In this document: in pieces, positions 1-8,606 of the stretch | How positions within the stretch are numbered: the first letter of the stretch is position 1 | Layout of the letters: every line of letters starts with the position of its first letter | DNA from: Candidatus Cohnella colombiensis | Lineage (GTDB): Bacteria > Bacillota > Bacilli > Paenibacillales > Paenibacillaceae | DNA: 64,000 nucleotides | NCBI GenBank assembly: GCA_029203125.1 | Contig: CP119317.1 | Coordinates: 3,038,001 to 3,102,000 of the forward strand | Direction: 5' to 3' | Position numbers and translations under genes: made by a program | The notes under the pieces: generated by a model | Database searches by the model: none | What the model was told of the DNA's origin: nothing | The model's input: the letters and a program-made list of their open reading frames with translations, nothing else

Positions 1-840
1 ACGAGTGGCATTCGGTTGACAACTGGCGAAACGATTAGCGGAAAATGTATCATCGTTGCTGTTGGAGGTAAATCAGTCCCTCATACAGGGTCTACAGGTG
101 ACGGATATGCTTGGGCAGAACAAGCAGGACATACGATTACTGAGCTTTTTCCAACTGAAGTGCCATTAACATCTAAAGAATCGTTTATTCGCAGTCGGGA
201 ATTGCAGGGATTATCATTAAGAGATGTGACCTTATCCGTTTGGAACAGCAAGGGTAAAAAAATCATTAGCCACGAGGGCGATATGATCTTCACCCACTTT
301 GGCCTCTCGGGACCGATCGCATTGCGTTGCAGTCAATTCGTTGTTAAGCAATTGAAGCAAAGTGGCGGTGGCACTGTATGCGTAACGATTGACTTAATGC
401 CTAAATATAGCGTCGACGAGTTCTTCGCCCACACTTATTCACTCGCAAAGCAAGAGAATAAAAAAGCGATCAAAAATGTGCTAAAAAGCGTGCTGCCTGA
501 ACGACTGCTACCGACAATGATGAGTATGTCAGGCTTGCAAGAGGATTTAACCTATGACAATATCCCAAAGCTGGCATGGATGAAGCTGGCTGAAGTTGCG
601 AAGGCATTTCCTGTGCAGGTGAATGGAACACTTTCCATAGAAGAAGCATTCGTTACAGGTGGTGGTGTGAACTTGAAGGAGATCGACCCGCGCACTATGG
701 CATCGAAGCTAATGAACGGACTATATTTTGCAGGAGAAGTATTGGACATTCATGGTTATACGGGTGGCTACAATATTACTGCAGCATTTTCCACAGGGTA
801 CACTGCGGGGAAAAGTGCCTCTGAAGAGGCGCTTAATTAA
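1..840 (+). CDS. HI0933/BaiN-type flavoprotein oxidoreductase (3' part only)
   Basis: The reading frame is open from the first base, so the N-terminal FAD-binding part lies outside the window; 279 residues are visible. The segment VAVGGKSVPHTGSTGDGY is typical of HI0933/YhiN/BaiN-like NAD(P)/FAD-dependent oxidoreductases. The C-terminus carries the family's second dinucleotide-binding signature (TGGGVNLKEI, then GLYFAGEVLDIHGYTGGYN and AAFSTGY). Members are soluble flavoproteins; the physiological substrate is mostly unknown, although BaiN-type enzymes reduce bile-acid intermediates in gut clostridia. That specific role is not implied here. It converges on xylB, with a terminator hairpin between them. 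Family call is secure, function open. Confidence 0.85.
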   Translation, partial: TSGIRLTTGETISGKCIIVAVGGKSVPHTGSTGDGYAWAEQAGHTITELFPTEVPLTSKESFIRSRELQGLSLRDVTLSVWNSKGKKIISHEGDMIFTHFGLSGPIALRCSQFVVKQLKQSGGGTVCVTIDLMPKYSVDEFFAHTYSLAKQENKKAIKNVLKSVLPERLLPTMMSMSGLQEDLTYDNIPKLAWMKLAEVAKAFPVQVNGTLSIEEAFVTGGGVNLKEIDPRTMASKLMNGLYFAGEVLDIHGYTGGYNITAAFSTGYTAGKSASEEALN

Positions 841-847
841 TAAAAAA

Positions 848-876
848 CCTCCTTCTTGTTACCGGCAAGAAGGAGG
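848..876 (-). terminator. Rho-independent terminator of xylAB
   Basis: A perfect 11-bp stem (CCTCCTTCTTG at 848-858 and its complement at 866-876) with a 7-nt loop. On the minus strand the stem is followed by a T run (A run at 842-847 on plus), so it terminates xylB transcription. It may also stop the incoming oxidoreductase transcript, although no T run follows on the plus strand. Confidence 0.85.
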
Positions 877-931
877 TATCGAAAAAAGGGAGGCTCCCTT
901 AATTCTCATTTCATTGTAGCCTATTTTACAA

Positions 932-2425
932 TTAGCGGAAAGTTTGGAGTTGTTCGTTTAGTACTTTCGTATTAGCATACACATTTTGATAGATTGGAAA
1001 TAATTTCGCATAGCGCTCACTAGTTTCTGGATTCGGGCTATAGGTGCGTGCATGCTTGACGAACACTTCACCGCACGCATCAAGACTAGGGAACCAGCCA
1101 CAGCCGAATGCTGCAAGCATCGCCGCTCCTAGACCCGGACCTTGCTCATTCTCTAGCGCGACCACATCCGCTTGGAAAATATCCGCTTGCATTTGAAGCC
1201 AAACCGGATTTTTCGCACCGCCACCTATCGACACGATAGTGTCAACCTGTTTCCCTGCTGCACGGAACATCGCAATTGACTCATTGAGAGAGAATGTAAT
1301 TCCTTCCATGACCGCCTTGGCAAAATGCGCCCTAGTGTGACTGCCATCCATCCCAATAAAGCTTCCCCGTATGTTAGCGTCAGGATGGGGCGTCCGTTCT
1401 CCGACGAGATAAGGCGTAAACAGCAATCCACCCGATCCTGCTGGAACATCCTCGATACCAGACAGTAATTGATCGTAGGATTCACCCTTGGCGAAAGTAT
1501 TCCTGAACCAACTTAAAGAATATCCCGCTGCAAGTGTAACTCCCATCGCATAAAAGGCATCTGGCTTGCCATGGTTAAAGAAGTGAACCTTCCCCTCATA
1601 ATCGGAAGATGCATCTCCCTCGTACGTAAGAATTACACCCGATGTACCAATGCTGCATAGCGTAAGACCTGGTGATAGAATGCCTGCACCAATCGCTCCG
1701 CAAGCATTGTCCGCGCCCCCAGCGAATACTTTCGTATTTGTGCTGAGTCCAGTTACTTCTGCAACTTCAGATGTTAAATTACCGACTAAGCCGCTCGCTT
1801 CAATCAATGGAGGACAAAGACCCGCAGAAAGCTCGAATGCTCTTAACACCTCGTCACTCCACTGCCGATTCGCGACATCGAGCAGCAATGTGCCCGCTGC
1901 GTCCGACAAGTCCATATGGACTTCGCCAGTTAACCGGAGACGCAAGTAATCCTTCGGCAAAAGAAACTTAGTTGCTCTCGCAAACGCCTCTGGCTCATGC
2001 TCTTTCACCCATAGCAATTTGGGTAATGTAAAGCCCTCTAGCGCAGGGTTTCTTGTTACTGTCAGGAGCAGGTTACCAAGCTTGCGCTCAATCAACCGAC
2101 ATTGCTCCGTTGTACGTGTGTCGTTCCAAAGTATAGCTCTACGAATCGGACGAAGCTGCTGATCGAGCAAAACTAGACCGTGCATTTGCCCCGAAAAACT
2201 CATTCCTTCGATATCGTCGGCTTTTACACCCGATTGCTGAACTAGGTCGCGGAGCGCATCAATTGTTCCCGTAACCCAATCCTCGGGCTCTTGTTCACTC
2301 CAACCCGACTTCTCATGATAAAGCGGATATTCGCGCGAAGCTTCTGCTTTGACGACACCATTGCTACCAATAAGAAGCGTCTTTACAGCGCTCGTTCCCA
2401 AATCTACGCCAATGACATATTTCAT
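932..2425 (-). CDS. xylB: Xylulokinase
   Basis: ATP-dependent phosphorylation of D-xylulose to xylulose 5-phosphate, the second step of the isomerase route for xylose. The 497-residue product has the full FGGY two-domain length: N-terminal phosphate-binding DLGTS near residue 8, SGQMHG near residue 80 (substrate side), GGADNACGAIG near 235 containing the presumed catalytic Asp, and a C-terminal ATP-site segment SIGGGAKNPVW. The ATG is preceded by AGGAG. It lies 12 nt downstream of xylA on the same strand, so the two form an operon under the XylR operator and cre-like site upstream of xylA. The upstream xylose isomerase supports this over other FGGY kinases. Confidence 0.95.
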   Translation of the reverse strand: MKYVIGVDLGTSAVKTLLIGSNGVVKAEASREYPLYHEKSGWSEQEPEDWVTGTIDALRDLVQQSGVKADDIEGMSFSGQMHGLVLLDQQLRPIRRAILWNDTRTTEQCRLIERKLGNLLLTVTRNPALEGFTLPKLLWVKEHEPEAFARATKFLLPKDYLRLRLTGEVHMDLSDAAGTLLLDVANRQWSDEVLRAFELSAGLCPPLIEASGLVGNLTSEVAEVTGLSTNTKVFAGGADNACGAIGAGILSPGLTLCSIGTSGVILTYEGDASSDYEGKVHFFNHGKPDAFYAMGVTLAAGYSLSWFRNTFAKGESYDQLLSGIEDVPAGSGGLLFTPYLVGERTPHPDANIRGSFIGMDGSHTRAHFAKAVMEGITFSLNESIAMFRAAGKQVDTIVSIGGGAKNPVWLQMQADIFQADVVALENEQGPGLGAAMLAAFGCGWFPSLDACGEVFVKHARTYSPNPETSERYAKLFPIYQNVYANTKVLNEQLQTFR

Positions 2426-2437
2426 AGGAAGCTCCTC

Positions 2438-3754
2438 TTATACGCTGAAAATAATATCGTTAAGTGTAGCCTTAATCTGCTCAAGACGTGCAGACTCGTT
2501 TTTGATCGGTTGCGCTTGAAGCACATACGCTTCCAACGACTTCAATGTTGCTTTACCGGACACAATATCTGCACCGATGCCTTCCTTGAAGCTACGGTAA
2601 CGGAAATCTGTAATATTTTCAAACACACGCTCTTCGATCAGCTTTGCCGCTGCTTTTAAACCACGTGCATAAGTATCCATCCCTGCGATGTGTGCGAAGA
2701 ACAAATCATCATCTTCGAACGACGAGCGACGTACCTTCGCATCAAAGTTTACGCCACCGCGACCGATGCCACCTTCGTTGCTCAAAATTTCGAACATTGC
2801 AAGCGACGTCGATACGAGATCTGTCGGGAATTCATCTGTATCCCAGCCGAGTAGCATATCCCCTTGGTTCGCATCAATCGAACCGAGCATGCCGTTAATG
2901 CGTGCGAACCGAAGCTCATGCTCGAAAGTATGACCCGCAAGCGTCGCATGGTTTGCTTCGATATTAAATTTGAACTTATCTTTCAGACCATAGTTTTGCA
3001 AAAATGACATCGCAGTTTGCACGTCAAAGTCGTATTGGTGTTTGGATGGCTCTTTCGGTTTCGGCTCAATTAAAAACTGTGCATCGAAGCCGATTTCCTT
3101 CGCATAATCTACAGCCATGTTGAGGAAACGACCCAAATTATCAAGCTCAAGCTTCAAGTCTGTGTTGAGCAACGACTCGTAGCCTTCGCGGCCACCCCAG
3201 AATACGTAGTTTTCTGCACCGAGCTCTTTACCAACTTCTAGCCCTTTTTTCAATGTTGCTGCAGCGTATGCGAACACTTCTGCATTGTTCGTCGTACTTG
3301 CACCATGGACATAGCGTGGATTTGTGAACAGATTAACTGTGTTCCATAATAGCTTCTTGCCCGTAGACTTCTGGTAGTCCTTCAGCATTGCAACGATGAC
3401 ATCTAGGTTTTTGTTCGTTTCAGCAAGCGTCGCGCCTTCTGGTGCGATGTCTGCATCGTGGAACGCATAGAATGGAACTTGAAGCTTATCTAGCAATTCG
3501 AAGTTCGCCTCTACACGAGCTTTAGAGCGATCAAGCGGAGATAGTGAATCCCAGCTGCGGACTGCTGTACCTGCACCGAAAGGATCACCGCCATTCGCAT
3601 TGAACGTATGCCAGTACGCAACTGCGAATCTTAAGTGCTCCTCCATTGTTTTACCGAAAATAACCTCTTTAGGATTGTAGTGCTTGAATGCAAACGGGTT
3701 TTTCGAATCACGACCCTCATATTGGATCTTAGGCACATTAGGAAACTTACTCAC
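2438..3754 (-). CDS. xylA: Xylose isomerase
   Basis: Interconverts D-xylose and D-xylulose in the cytoplasm. At 438 residues it is a class II (long) xylose isomerase. Visible signatures are FHDADIAPEG (active-site His and Asp), VFWGGREGYE, FLIEPKPKEP (metal-ligand Glu), FNIEANHATLAGH and the metal-binding DANQGDMLLGWDTD. The start codon is GTG at 3754, with GGAGG 8 nt upstream; a cre-like site overlaps this leader. It is the first gene of xylAB. A promoter (TAGACA, 17 bp, TATTCT) lies inside the XylR-type operator, which predicts induction by xylose through release of the divergently encoded XylR. Confidence 0.97.
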   Translation of the reverse strand: MSKFPNVPKIQYEGRDSKNPFAFKHYNPKEVIFGKTMEEHLRFAVAYWHTFNANGGDPFGAGTAVRSWDSLSPLDRSKARVEANFELLDKLQVPFYAFHDADIAPEGATLAETNKNLDVIVAMLKDYQKSTGKKLLWNTVNLFTNPRYVHGASTTNNAEVFAYAAATLKKGLEVGKELGAENYVFWGGREGYESLLNTDLKLELDNLGRFLNMAVDYAKEIGFDAQFLIEPKPKEPSKHQYDFDVQTAMSFLQNYGLKDKFKFNIEANHATLAGHTFEHELRFARINGMLGSIDANQGDMLLGWDTDEFPTDLVSTSLAMFEILSNEGGIGRGGVNFDAKVRRSSFEDDDLFFAHIAGMDTYARGLKAAAKLIEERVFENITDFRYRSFKEGIGADIVSGKATLKSLEAYVLQAQPIKNESARLEQIKATLNDIIFSV

Positions 3755-3767
3755 TCGTTATTCCTCC

Positions 3768-3782
3768 TTGTAAGCGTTATCT
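3768..3782 (-). promoter_or_regulatory. cre-like (CcpA) site in xylA leader
   Basis: TTGTAAGCGTTATCT matches the Bacillus cre consensus WTGNAANCGNWNNCW at every defined position. It sits just upstream of the xylA Shine-Dalgarno, downstream of the promoter, a position where CcpA acts as a roadblock in other catabolic operons. Carbon catabolite repression of xylAB is inferred, not shown. Confidence 0.7.
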
Positions 3783-3800
3783 TATTGATATTATGAAATC

Positions 3801-3829
3801 AGAATAACATGATTAACTTAGTTTGTCTA
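3801..3829 (-). promoter_or_regulatory. xylAB promoter
   Basis: On the minus strand, -35 TAGACA (complement of 3824-3829), a 17-bp spacer and -10 TATTCT (complement of 3801-3806). The -35 hexamer lies inside the XylR-type palindrome at 3816-3844, so bound repressor would occlude RNA polymerase. Confidence 0.7.
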
Positions 3830-3844
3830 TTGGATAAACAAAGT
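3816..3844. promoter_or_regulatory. XylR-type operator 1 (xylAB)
   Basis: Imperfect palindrome ACTTAGTTTGTC-N5-GATAAACAAAGT with 10 of 12 arm positions complementary. It resembles the known Bacillus xyl operator core (TTAGTTTGT...ACAAACTAA) and is repeated at 4172-4200 in front of xylR. Confidence 0.85.
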
Positions 3845-3977
3845 TTTTGTTACTTTTGTGCTCAAGAACAAATGTGGATTTTTGTATCCTCTATTCGAAC
3901 GCACAGACAATTCACTTTTACACACATAGACTAGCATGGTGATGAACAATCACAATAACTTAGCGGTGGTGATTACT

Positions 3978-4082
3978 GTGAGTTGTGCTGTTGGTCATGG
4001 AGGTATGGGTGCTGCTGCATTTGTGCTTGTTCTTTTCATACTTCTTGTTATTATCCTACGTGCAGGAACTGGAATTTACTAA
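3978..4082 (+). CDS. YjcZ-like small sporulation-family protein
   Basis: A 34-residue peptide: MSC, a Gly-rich turn (GHGGMG) and one hydrophobic helix (AAAFVLVLFILLVIIL) ending in a short polar tail. This is the layout of the YjcZ/YosA-type tiny membrane proteins found in spore-forming bacilli. I place the start at GTG 3978 because GGTGGTGATT at 3965-3974, close to the ideal ribosome-binding sequence, lies at proper spacing. In-frame ATGs at 3936 and 3942 lack any such site. It sits between the two xyl operators and is followed by its own terminator. No function is established for the family beyond association with sporulation. Confidence 0.7.
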   Translation: MSCAVGHGGMGAAAFVLVLFILLVIILRAGTGIY

Positions 4083-4109
4083 TAACAAATAAGGTGTTCA
4101 ATATGCTTT

Positions 4110-4155
4110 GCCCCATTCTGAGCAGCCACATGATGGGGCTTTTCTTTTTTTATTA
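4110..4155 (+). terminator. Terminator after YjcZ-like gene
   Basis: GCCCCAT at 4110-4116 pairs with ATGGGGC at 4133-4139, followed by a T-rich run (CTTTTCTTTTTTT). It insulates the small gene from xylR. Confidence 0.8.
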
Positions 4156-4171
4156 TTAACATATCTTGCAC

Positions 4172-4200
4172 ACTTAGTTTATCTACCCAATAAACAAAAT
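4172..4200. promoter_or_regulatory. XylR-type operator 2 (xylR)
   Basis: ACTTAGTTTATC-N5-AATAAACAAAAT, 9 of 12 arm positions complementary and the same spacing as operator 1. A -10-like TATACT follows at 4220-4225, so the site probably mediates autoregulation of xylR. Confidence 0.75.
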
Positions 4201-4265
4201 TTAGCAGGAGTAGATTGTGCTATACTAGAACCATCTATATTTGCAAAGGAGTCGCTACTTCACTT

Positions 4266-5429
4266 ATGACGACACCAACAGGTGATCAGGCGTTAATAAA
4301 ACGTATAAATACAGCCATCGTGCTCGAGTCGATTTTACGAGGGGCTCCGCTTTCACGTGCTCAAATTTCTGAACAAACAGGACTCAATAAGGCTACAGTA
4401 TCTAGTCTTGTTCAGGATTTAATTGATCAGTCACTTGTAAAAGAGATCGGTCGTGGTGAATCGAGTGGTGGTCGTAAACCTGTAATGCTTGAGTTCATTG
4501 CCACAGCAGGCTATGCGATCGGACTTGATCTAGGAGTAAACTATATTCGTGGCGTCGTTACGAATATTCGAGGTGAAGTCGTCGTGGAACGAACGTCCTC
4601 TCTTCGGCATATTGAACCAGACTTTGTCATTAACTCGCTATGCGACATGATTGACGATTTGATCAGCGCTGCGCCCGCACAAGGTCCCTACGGTTTCGTT
4701 GGGATCGGCATTGGTGTGCCGGGAATTGTGGATGACAGTGGTAGCATTTTATTCGCCCCTCACCTTCAGTGGCGTGATATTCCTCTCTGTCGAATGATCT
4801 CCGAGCGTTATTCGATACCCGTCACAATAGATAACGAAGCAAACGTAGGTGCACTAGGTGAGCAAAAATACGGTGCCGGTCACCAAATTTCAAATTTGAT
4901 TTATGTCAGCGTTGGCATGGGGATCGGAACAGGTCTAATTTTGAATCGCACACTGTACAAGGGCACTTCCGGATACTCTGGAGAGATGGGACATCTTACT
5001 GTGGATGCACACGGCAAGCCTTGCAACTGTGGCAATCGTGGCTGTTGGGAGAAGTATGCTTCTGAACAGTCGTTGTTAGAAGATGCTGAGAAGCTCGGAT
5101 TCGATAGCTTGGAAAGTCTAATCGTTGCCGCTGAGGAAGGAAATAACGATGTGCTCGCATTGTTCGCGAAAATAGGTGAATATCTAGGTGTCGGGATAAC
5201 GAACATCGTAAACGTATTCAACCCAGATGCTATCGTTATTGGTAATAGGATGAGCATAGCTCGTCCATGGATTGAGGCCAGTCTGCGCCAGACAGTAGTG
5301 CAGCGTGCGCTCGGCTTTCATTTACGGAAAGTACAACTTCTATTCGCCGAGCTTGGCGAACGTTCCGCTATGATGGGAGCTGCCGAGATGGCGATCTCTG
5401 GATTTTTTACACGTCTGAAGTCTTCCTAA
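4266..5429 (+). CDS. xylR: Xylose-responsive repressor, ROK family
   Basis: Transcriptional repressor of xylose genes. The 387-residue product has an N-terminal winged helix (SRAQISEQTGLNKATVSSLVQDLI), then a ROK sugar-binding fold with DLGVNYIRG, GIGVPGIVD and the zinc motif CNCGNRGCWE. It is divergent from xylAB and flanked by operator 2. I chose ATG 4266; AAGGAG lies upstream at 4244-4249, rather far. An in-frame TTG at 4215 with a nearby AGGAG would add 17 residues, but it overlaps the likely -10 element TATACT. The identity rests on ROK domain architecture together with the adjacent xyl genes and paired operators. Confidence 0.93.
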   Translation: MTTPTGDQALIKRINTAIVLESILRGAPLSRAQISEQTGLNKATVSSLVQDLIDQSLVKEIGRGESSGGRKPVMLEFIATAGYAIGLDLGVNYIRGVVTNIRGEVVVERTSSLRHIEPDFVINSLCDMIDDLISAAPAQGPYGFVGIGIGVPGIVDDSGSILFAPHLQWRDIPLCRMISERYSIPVTIDNEANVGALGEQKYGAGHQISNLIYVSVGMGIGTGLILNRTLYKGTSGYSGEMGHLTVDAHGKPCNCGNRGCWEKYASEQSLLEDAEKLGFDSLESLIVAAEEGNNDVLALFAKIGEYLGVGITNIVNVFNPDAIVIGNRMSIARPWIEASLRQTVVQRALGFHLRKVQLLFAELGERSAMMGAAEMAISGFFTRLKSS

Positions 5430-5590
5430 GGTCGATTTACTCTAAAAGTCTACATAATATCTCAGCCTTCCTCGTAAAATGTCACTATTCAGCACACTAA
5501 AAATATGATAAAAATAATCATATACTTATATAGTTAAAGGTACCTTTGCACGACATTCCGATCAACTTAGATAACGGAGGGCGCTTTTAC

Positions 5591-5911
5591 ATGAACGATA
5601 GACTAGCAGAGATGGCTGAATTACTCAAACTTCTAGGTGACCGAACGCGTCTAGCGATTCTTGGCTTGCTGCAGGAACGTGAGCTATGTGTTGGCGACAT
5701 TGTGGATATACTAGGCACTAGTCAACCCAATGCAAGCCAACATTTGCGCAAACTAAAAAGCGCCGGCCTCGTTAATGAGAGCAAACGCGGACAATGGGTA
5801 TTCTATTCACTCAACCTTGATGAATTCCCAGATTTACGCATCTTCCTATCGCAGCTACCAGGGAGAAAAGAGCGACTACAGTCGCTATCTGAGTTACCCT
5901 CTAAAAGCTAA
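5591..5911 (+). CDS. ArsR/SmtB-family winged-helix regulator
   Basis: A 106-residue single-domain regulator with the ArsR fold: LLGDRTRLAILGLL at the N-terminus, ELCVGDIVDILG, recognition helix SQPNASQHLRKLKSAGLV and wing KRGQWVFYSL. The classic metal motif ELCVCD is present only as ELCVGD, one cysteine short, so a canonical arsenic or cadmium site is unlikely and the signal is unknown. ATG 5591 has GGAGG 10 nt upstream; an earlier in-frame TTG at 5546 has no ribosome-binding site. It stands alone between xylR and the ara genes, with a terminator after it. A link to sugar genes cannot be shown. Confidence 0.85.
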   Translation: MNDRLAEMAELLKLLGDRTRLAILGLLQERELCVGDIVDILGTSQPNASQHLRKLKSAGLVNESKRGQWVFYSLNLDEFPDLRIFLSQLPGRKERLQSLSELPSKS

Positions 5912-5998
5912 TTGCACATTCTCTAGTACATAAATCGATGGGGCAAAGATAGGAGCTGTCCCATAAATGAGTTTGCTCACTATACTGACAAATGTGAA

Positions 5999-6035
5999 AA
6001 TAGCGGCGTAAGGGAGGTTATCCCACGCCGCTATT
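5999..6035. terminator. Bidirectional terminator between ArsR gene and araB
   Basis: AATAGCGGCGT at 5999-6009 pairs perfectly with 6025-6035, and an inner GGGA/TCCC stem continues the hairpin. T-rich sequence follows on plus and a short T stretch follows on minus, so it likely ends both converging transcripts. Confidence 0.8.
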
Positions 6036-6113
6036 TCGTGTTTTCGTTTCGTGCAACAAATTCATGAAGATAAGCTAGTTATAATGTACAAAATACAACG
6101 TACTAAAACCAAA

Positions 6114-7781
6114 TTACCCCTGTCCCTTTAATGCCTTCAACCTCTTCATCACATCATTCGTGCCACGTCCAAAGTAATCATGCAATAGCGTGTATTCTTG
6201 GTAGAGCTTCTCGTACATTGCGACATTCTCAGGAATTGGCTTGTAGGTTTCTTCACGCACACGTGCCATCGCGCCTGCAGCATCAACAATGCTGTCGTAT
6301 CCACCATTGGAGCTCCCTGCGGCGACTGCCGCAAACATTGCCGCACCGACGGCAGGTGTTTGCTTGGAATCGGCAATTTTAATTTCGCGATTCGTGACGT
6401 CTGCATAGATTTGCATTAACAGGCCATTGCGCTGTGGCAGTCCACCGCAAGCGTATACTTCATGCACCGGCACGCCATTTGAATGAAATGCATCTATAAT
6501 CTTACGAGTGCCAAATGCGGTTGCTTCCAGCAATGCGCGATACACTTCCTCTGGCTTCGTCAGTAAGGTGTAGCCTACAAGTACTCCCGTTAAATTGGTG
6601 TCCACAAGCACTGAACGATTGCCATTCCACCAATCGAGAGCCAATAATCCCGTCTCACCTGGCTTATATTGCATTGCCCGCTCTGTCAGCCATTGGTGCA
6701 CACTAACCCCATCATTCTCAGCAGCTTCCTTCACATAACCAGGCACTGACTCCTCAACAAACCATTCGAAAATGTCGCCGACCGCCGATTGACCTGCCTC
6801 ATATCCGAGATAGCCCGGAATGATGCCATCCTCAACGACACCACACATTCCTTCGACCTCAACTTCAGCAGTACCCAGTAACATATGGCATATCGATGTT
6901 CCCATCGCCATCACGAGTTTGCCTGGACCAACAACACCTACTGCAGGAACAGCAGCATGTGCATCTACATTGCCGACCGCGATTGCCGTCCCTGCACGAA
7001 GACCAATTAACTCAGCCATTGCTGCAGTTAACTCGCCTGCCTTTGTCCCGAGTGCCTCAATATCTCCGCGCAGCTTCGTACCTACGATATTTTCCATTTG
7101 AGGATCGAGCGCCTTGAAAAATTCCCGACTCGGATAACCCTCTTGCTTATGCCATATCGACTTATAACCCGCTGTACAACTATTGCGCACAAATTGCCCT
7201 GTCAACTGCGAAATAACCCAGTCGGTAGCCTCAGTAAACAAGTCAGTCGCTTCATACACGTCTGGCGCTTCATTGACGATCTGCCATATCTTCGCGATCA
7301 TCCATTCTGAAGAGATTTTTCCACCGTAACGTGGTAGAAATTTCTCTCCCCGCTCAGCAGCAATCGCATTCAATCTGTCTGCTTCATCTTGGGCAGCATG
7401 GTGCTTCCATAGCTTGACCCAGCTATGCGGATTGTTTTGCCACTCAGGCTTAAAACAGAGCGGGACTCGATCCTCGTCAACAGGCAGCATCGTGCATGCC
7501 GTAAAATCAATAGCAAGTCCGATCACGTCTCCCACGTCAATTCCAGACGCTTTAATAACGGCTGGCACGGATCTACGCAACACTTCTATATAATCATCGG
7601 GATGCTGCAATGCCCAATCATGACCAAGCATTTGACCAGAAGTCGGCAGCTTTTCATCAATCACTCCATGCGGATAAGGCGTCACATGATCTGCGATCTC
7701 TGCTCCATTCGACAAATCAACAAGTACTGCGCGACCGGACTGCGTCCCATAATCCACACCAATCGTATATTTCCGACTCAC
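6114..7781 (-). CDS. araB: Ribulokinase
   Basis: Phosphorylates L-ribulose to L-ribulose 5-phosphate in arabinose catabolism. The 555-residue FGGY kinase has GVDYGTQSGRAVLVD at the N-terminus, FTACTMLPVD (the residues that distinguish ribulokinases near the sugar site), AVGNVDAHAAVPAVG and the C-terminal ATP-site segment VYACGGLPQRNGLLMQ. Length agrees with AraB enzymes. Its start overlaps the araD stop by 4 nt (ATGA), indicating translational coupling. The operon reads araD-araB; no isomerase gene araA is present in the window, so the first step must be encoded elsewhere. Confidence 0.96.
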   Translation of the reverse strand: MSRKYTIGVDYGTQSGRAVLVDLSNGAEIADHVTPYPHGVIDEKLPTSGQMLGHDWALQHPDDYIEVLRRSVPAVIKASGIDVGDVIGLAIDFTACTMLPVDEDRVPLCFKPEWQNNPHSWVKLWKHHAAQDEADRLNAIAAERGEKFLPRYGGKISSEWMIAKIWQIVNEAPDVYEATDLFTEATDWVISQLTGQFVRNSCTAGYKSIWHKQEGYPSREFFKALDPQMENIVGTKLRGDIEALGTKAGELTAAMAELIGLRAGTAIAVGNVDAHAAVPAVGVVGPGKLVMAMGTSICHMLLGTAEVEVEGMCGVVEDGIIPGYLGYEAGQSAVGDIFEWFVEESVPGYVKEAAENDGVSVHQWLTERAMQYKPGETGLLALDWWNGNRSVLVDTNLTGVLVGYTLLTKPEEVYRALLEATAFGTRKIIDAFHSNGVPVHEVYACGGLPQRNGLLMQIYADVTNREIKIADSKQTPAVGAAMFAAVAAGSSNGGYDSIVDAAGAMARVREETYKPIPENVAMYEKLYQEYTLLHDYFGRGTNDVMKRLKALKGQG

Positions 7782-8482
7782 TTAATATCGCCTCCAGGTT
7801 GACCATAATAGGCATTCGCCCCATGCTTGCGCAAATAGTGCTTATCCAGCAATGGCTGAGACATCGGCTGCACTTCTGCTTTTAACTGACAAGTATGATA
7901 AGCCATCTTTGCCACTTCCTCTAGCACAACGGCGTTATGCAACGCATCCATCGCATCTTTCCCCCATGCGAATGGCGCATGACTGTTCACGAGCACACCC
8001 GGCACTTGATCCGGATTTACTTTGCTAAACGTCTCCACAATCACATTGCCCGTCTCTGCTTCATAAGCGCCATTAATCTCAGCTTCAGTCATCTGCCTAG
8101 TACACGGAATCGTTCCATAGAAGTAATCCGCTTGTGTCGTTCCGAGCGCTGGAATGCCTTGACCGGCCTGTGACCATACTGTCGCCCATGGAGAATGGGT
8201 ATGTACGATACCGCCAATATTTGAAAAAGAACGATAGAGAACTAGATGCGTCGGTGTATCTGAAGAGGGACGCAAAGTACCTTCAACTACTCGACCATTC
8301 AAATCGAGCACAACCATATGCTCGGGCTTGAGCTCCTCATAGGGTACACCGCTTGGTTTAATGACCATTAACTGCGAAGCACGATCGAATCCGCTCACAT
8401 TTCCCCAAGTAAAGGTGACTAGCCCATATTTGGGTAGTTCTGCATTCGCACGACACACCTGCTCTTTAAGTTGTTCTAACAA
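7778..8482 (-). CDS. araD: L-ribulose-5-phosphate 4-epimerase
   Basis: Converts L-ribulose 5-phosphate to D-xylulose 5-phosphate, joining arabinose and xylose routes to the pentose phosphate pathway. The class II aldolase/epimerase fold is visible: LVTFTWGNVSGFDR, KPSGVPYEELKPEHMVVLDL, zinc-ligand histidines in HTHSPWATVWSQ and NSHAPFAWG. I chose TTG 8482, which aligns with the usual N-terminus (M-LE-LK-V) and has AAGGAG 11 nt upstream; a GTG at 8491 would add three residues but leaves only 2 nt to that site. The upstream region carries an AraR-type operator between the promoter elements. Confidence 0.95.
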   Translation of the reverse strand: MLEQLKEQVCRANAELPKYGLVTFTWGNVSGFDRASQLMVIKPSGVPYEELKPEHMVVLDLNGRVVEGTLRPSSDTPTHLVLYRSFSNIGGIVHTHSPWATVWSQAGQGIPALGTTQADYFYGTIPCTRQMTEAEINGAYEAETGNVIVETFSKVNPDQVPGVLVNSHAPFAWGKDAMDALHNAVVLEEVAKMAYHTCQLKAEVQPMSQPLLDKHYLRKHGANAYYGQPGGDIK

Positions 8483-8514
8483 GTTAAACACTGCTCCTTT
8501 CCTACATTAACACT

Positions 8515-8524
8515 ATGTGTACAT
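8515..8524. promoter_or_regulatory. Possible secondary AraR half-site
   Basis: ATGTGTACAT resembles the TGTAC core of AraR operators and lies between the araD promoter and start. The palindrome is imperfect at the centre, so the call is weak. Confidence 0.35.
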
Positions 8525-8539
8525 ATCATTTCAACCCCA

Positions 8540-8569
8540 ATTATACACTTGTACGTACATGTATGTCGA
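8540..8569 (-). promoter_or_regulatory. araDB promoter with AraR-type operator in the spacer
   Basis: On the minus strand: -35 TCGACA (complement of 8564-8569), 18-bp spacer, -10 TATAAT (complement of 8540-8545). The palindrome ACTTGTACGTACATGT at 8547-8562 fills the spacer almost exactly and matches the Bacillus AraR box (ATTTGTACGTACAAAT). Repression by steric exclusion follows from this layout. Confidence 0.85.
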
Positions 8570-8606
8570 TAGTAAGCTCGCAATTTTGCAAGCTCGACGT
8601 ACATAC

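Noticed and set aside
4215..4265. Longer N-terminus for XylR from TTG 4215
   Set aside because: It overlaps a -10-like TATACT element; kept only as an alternative.
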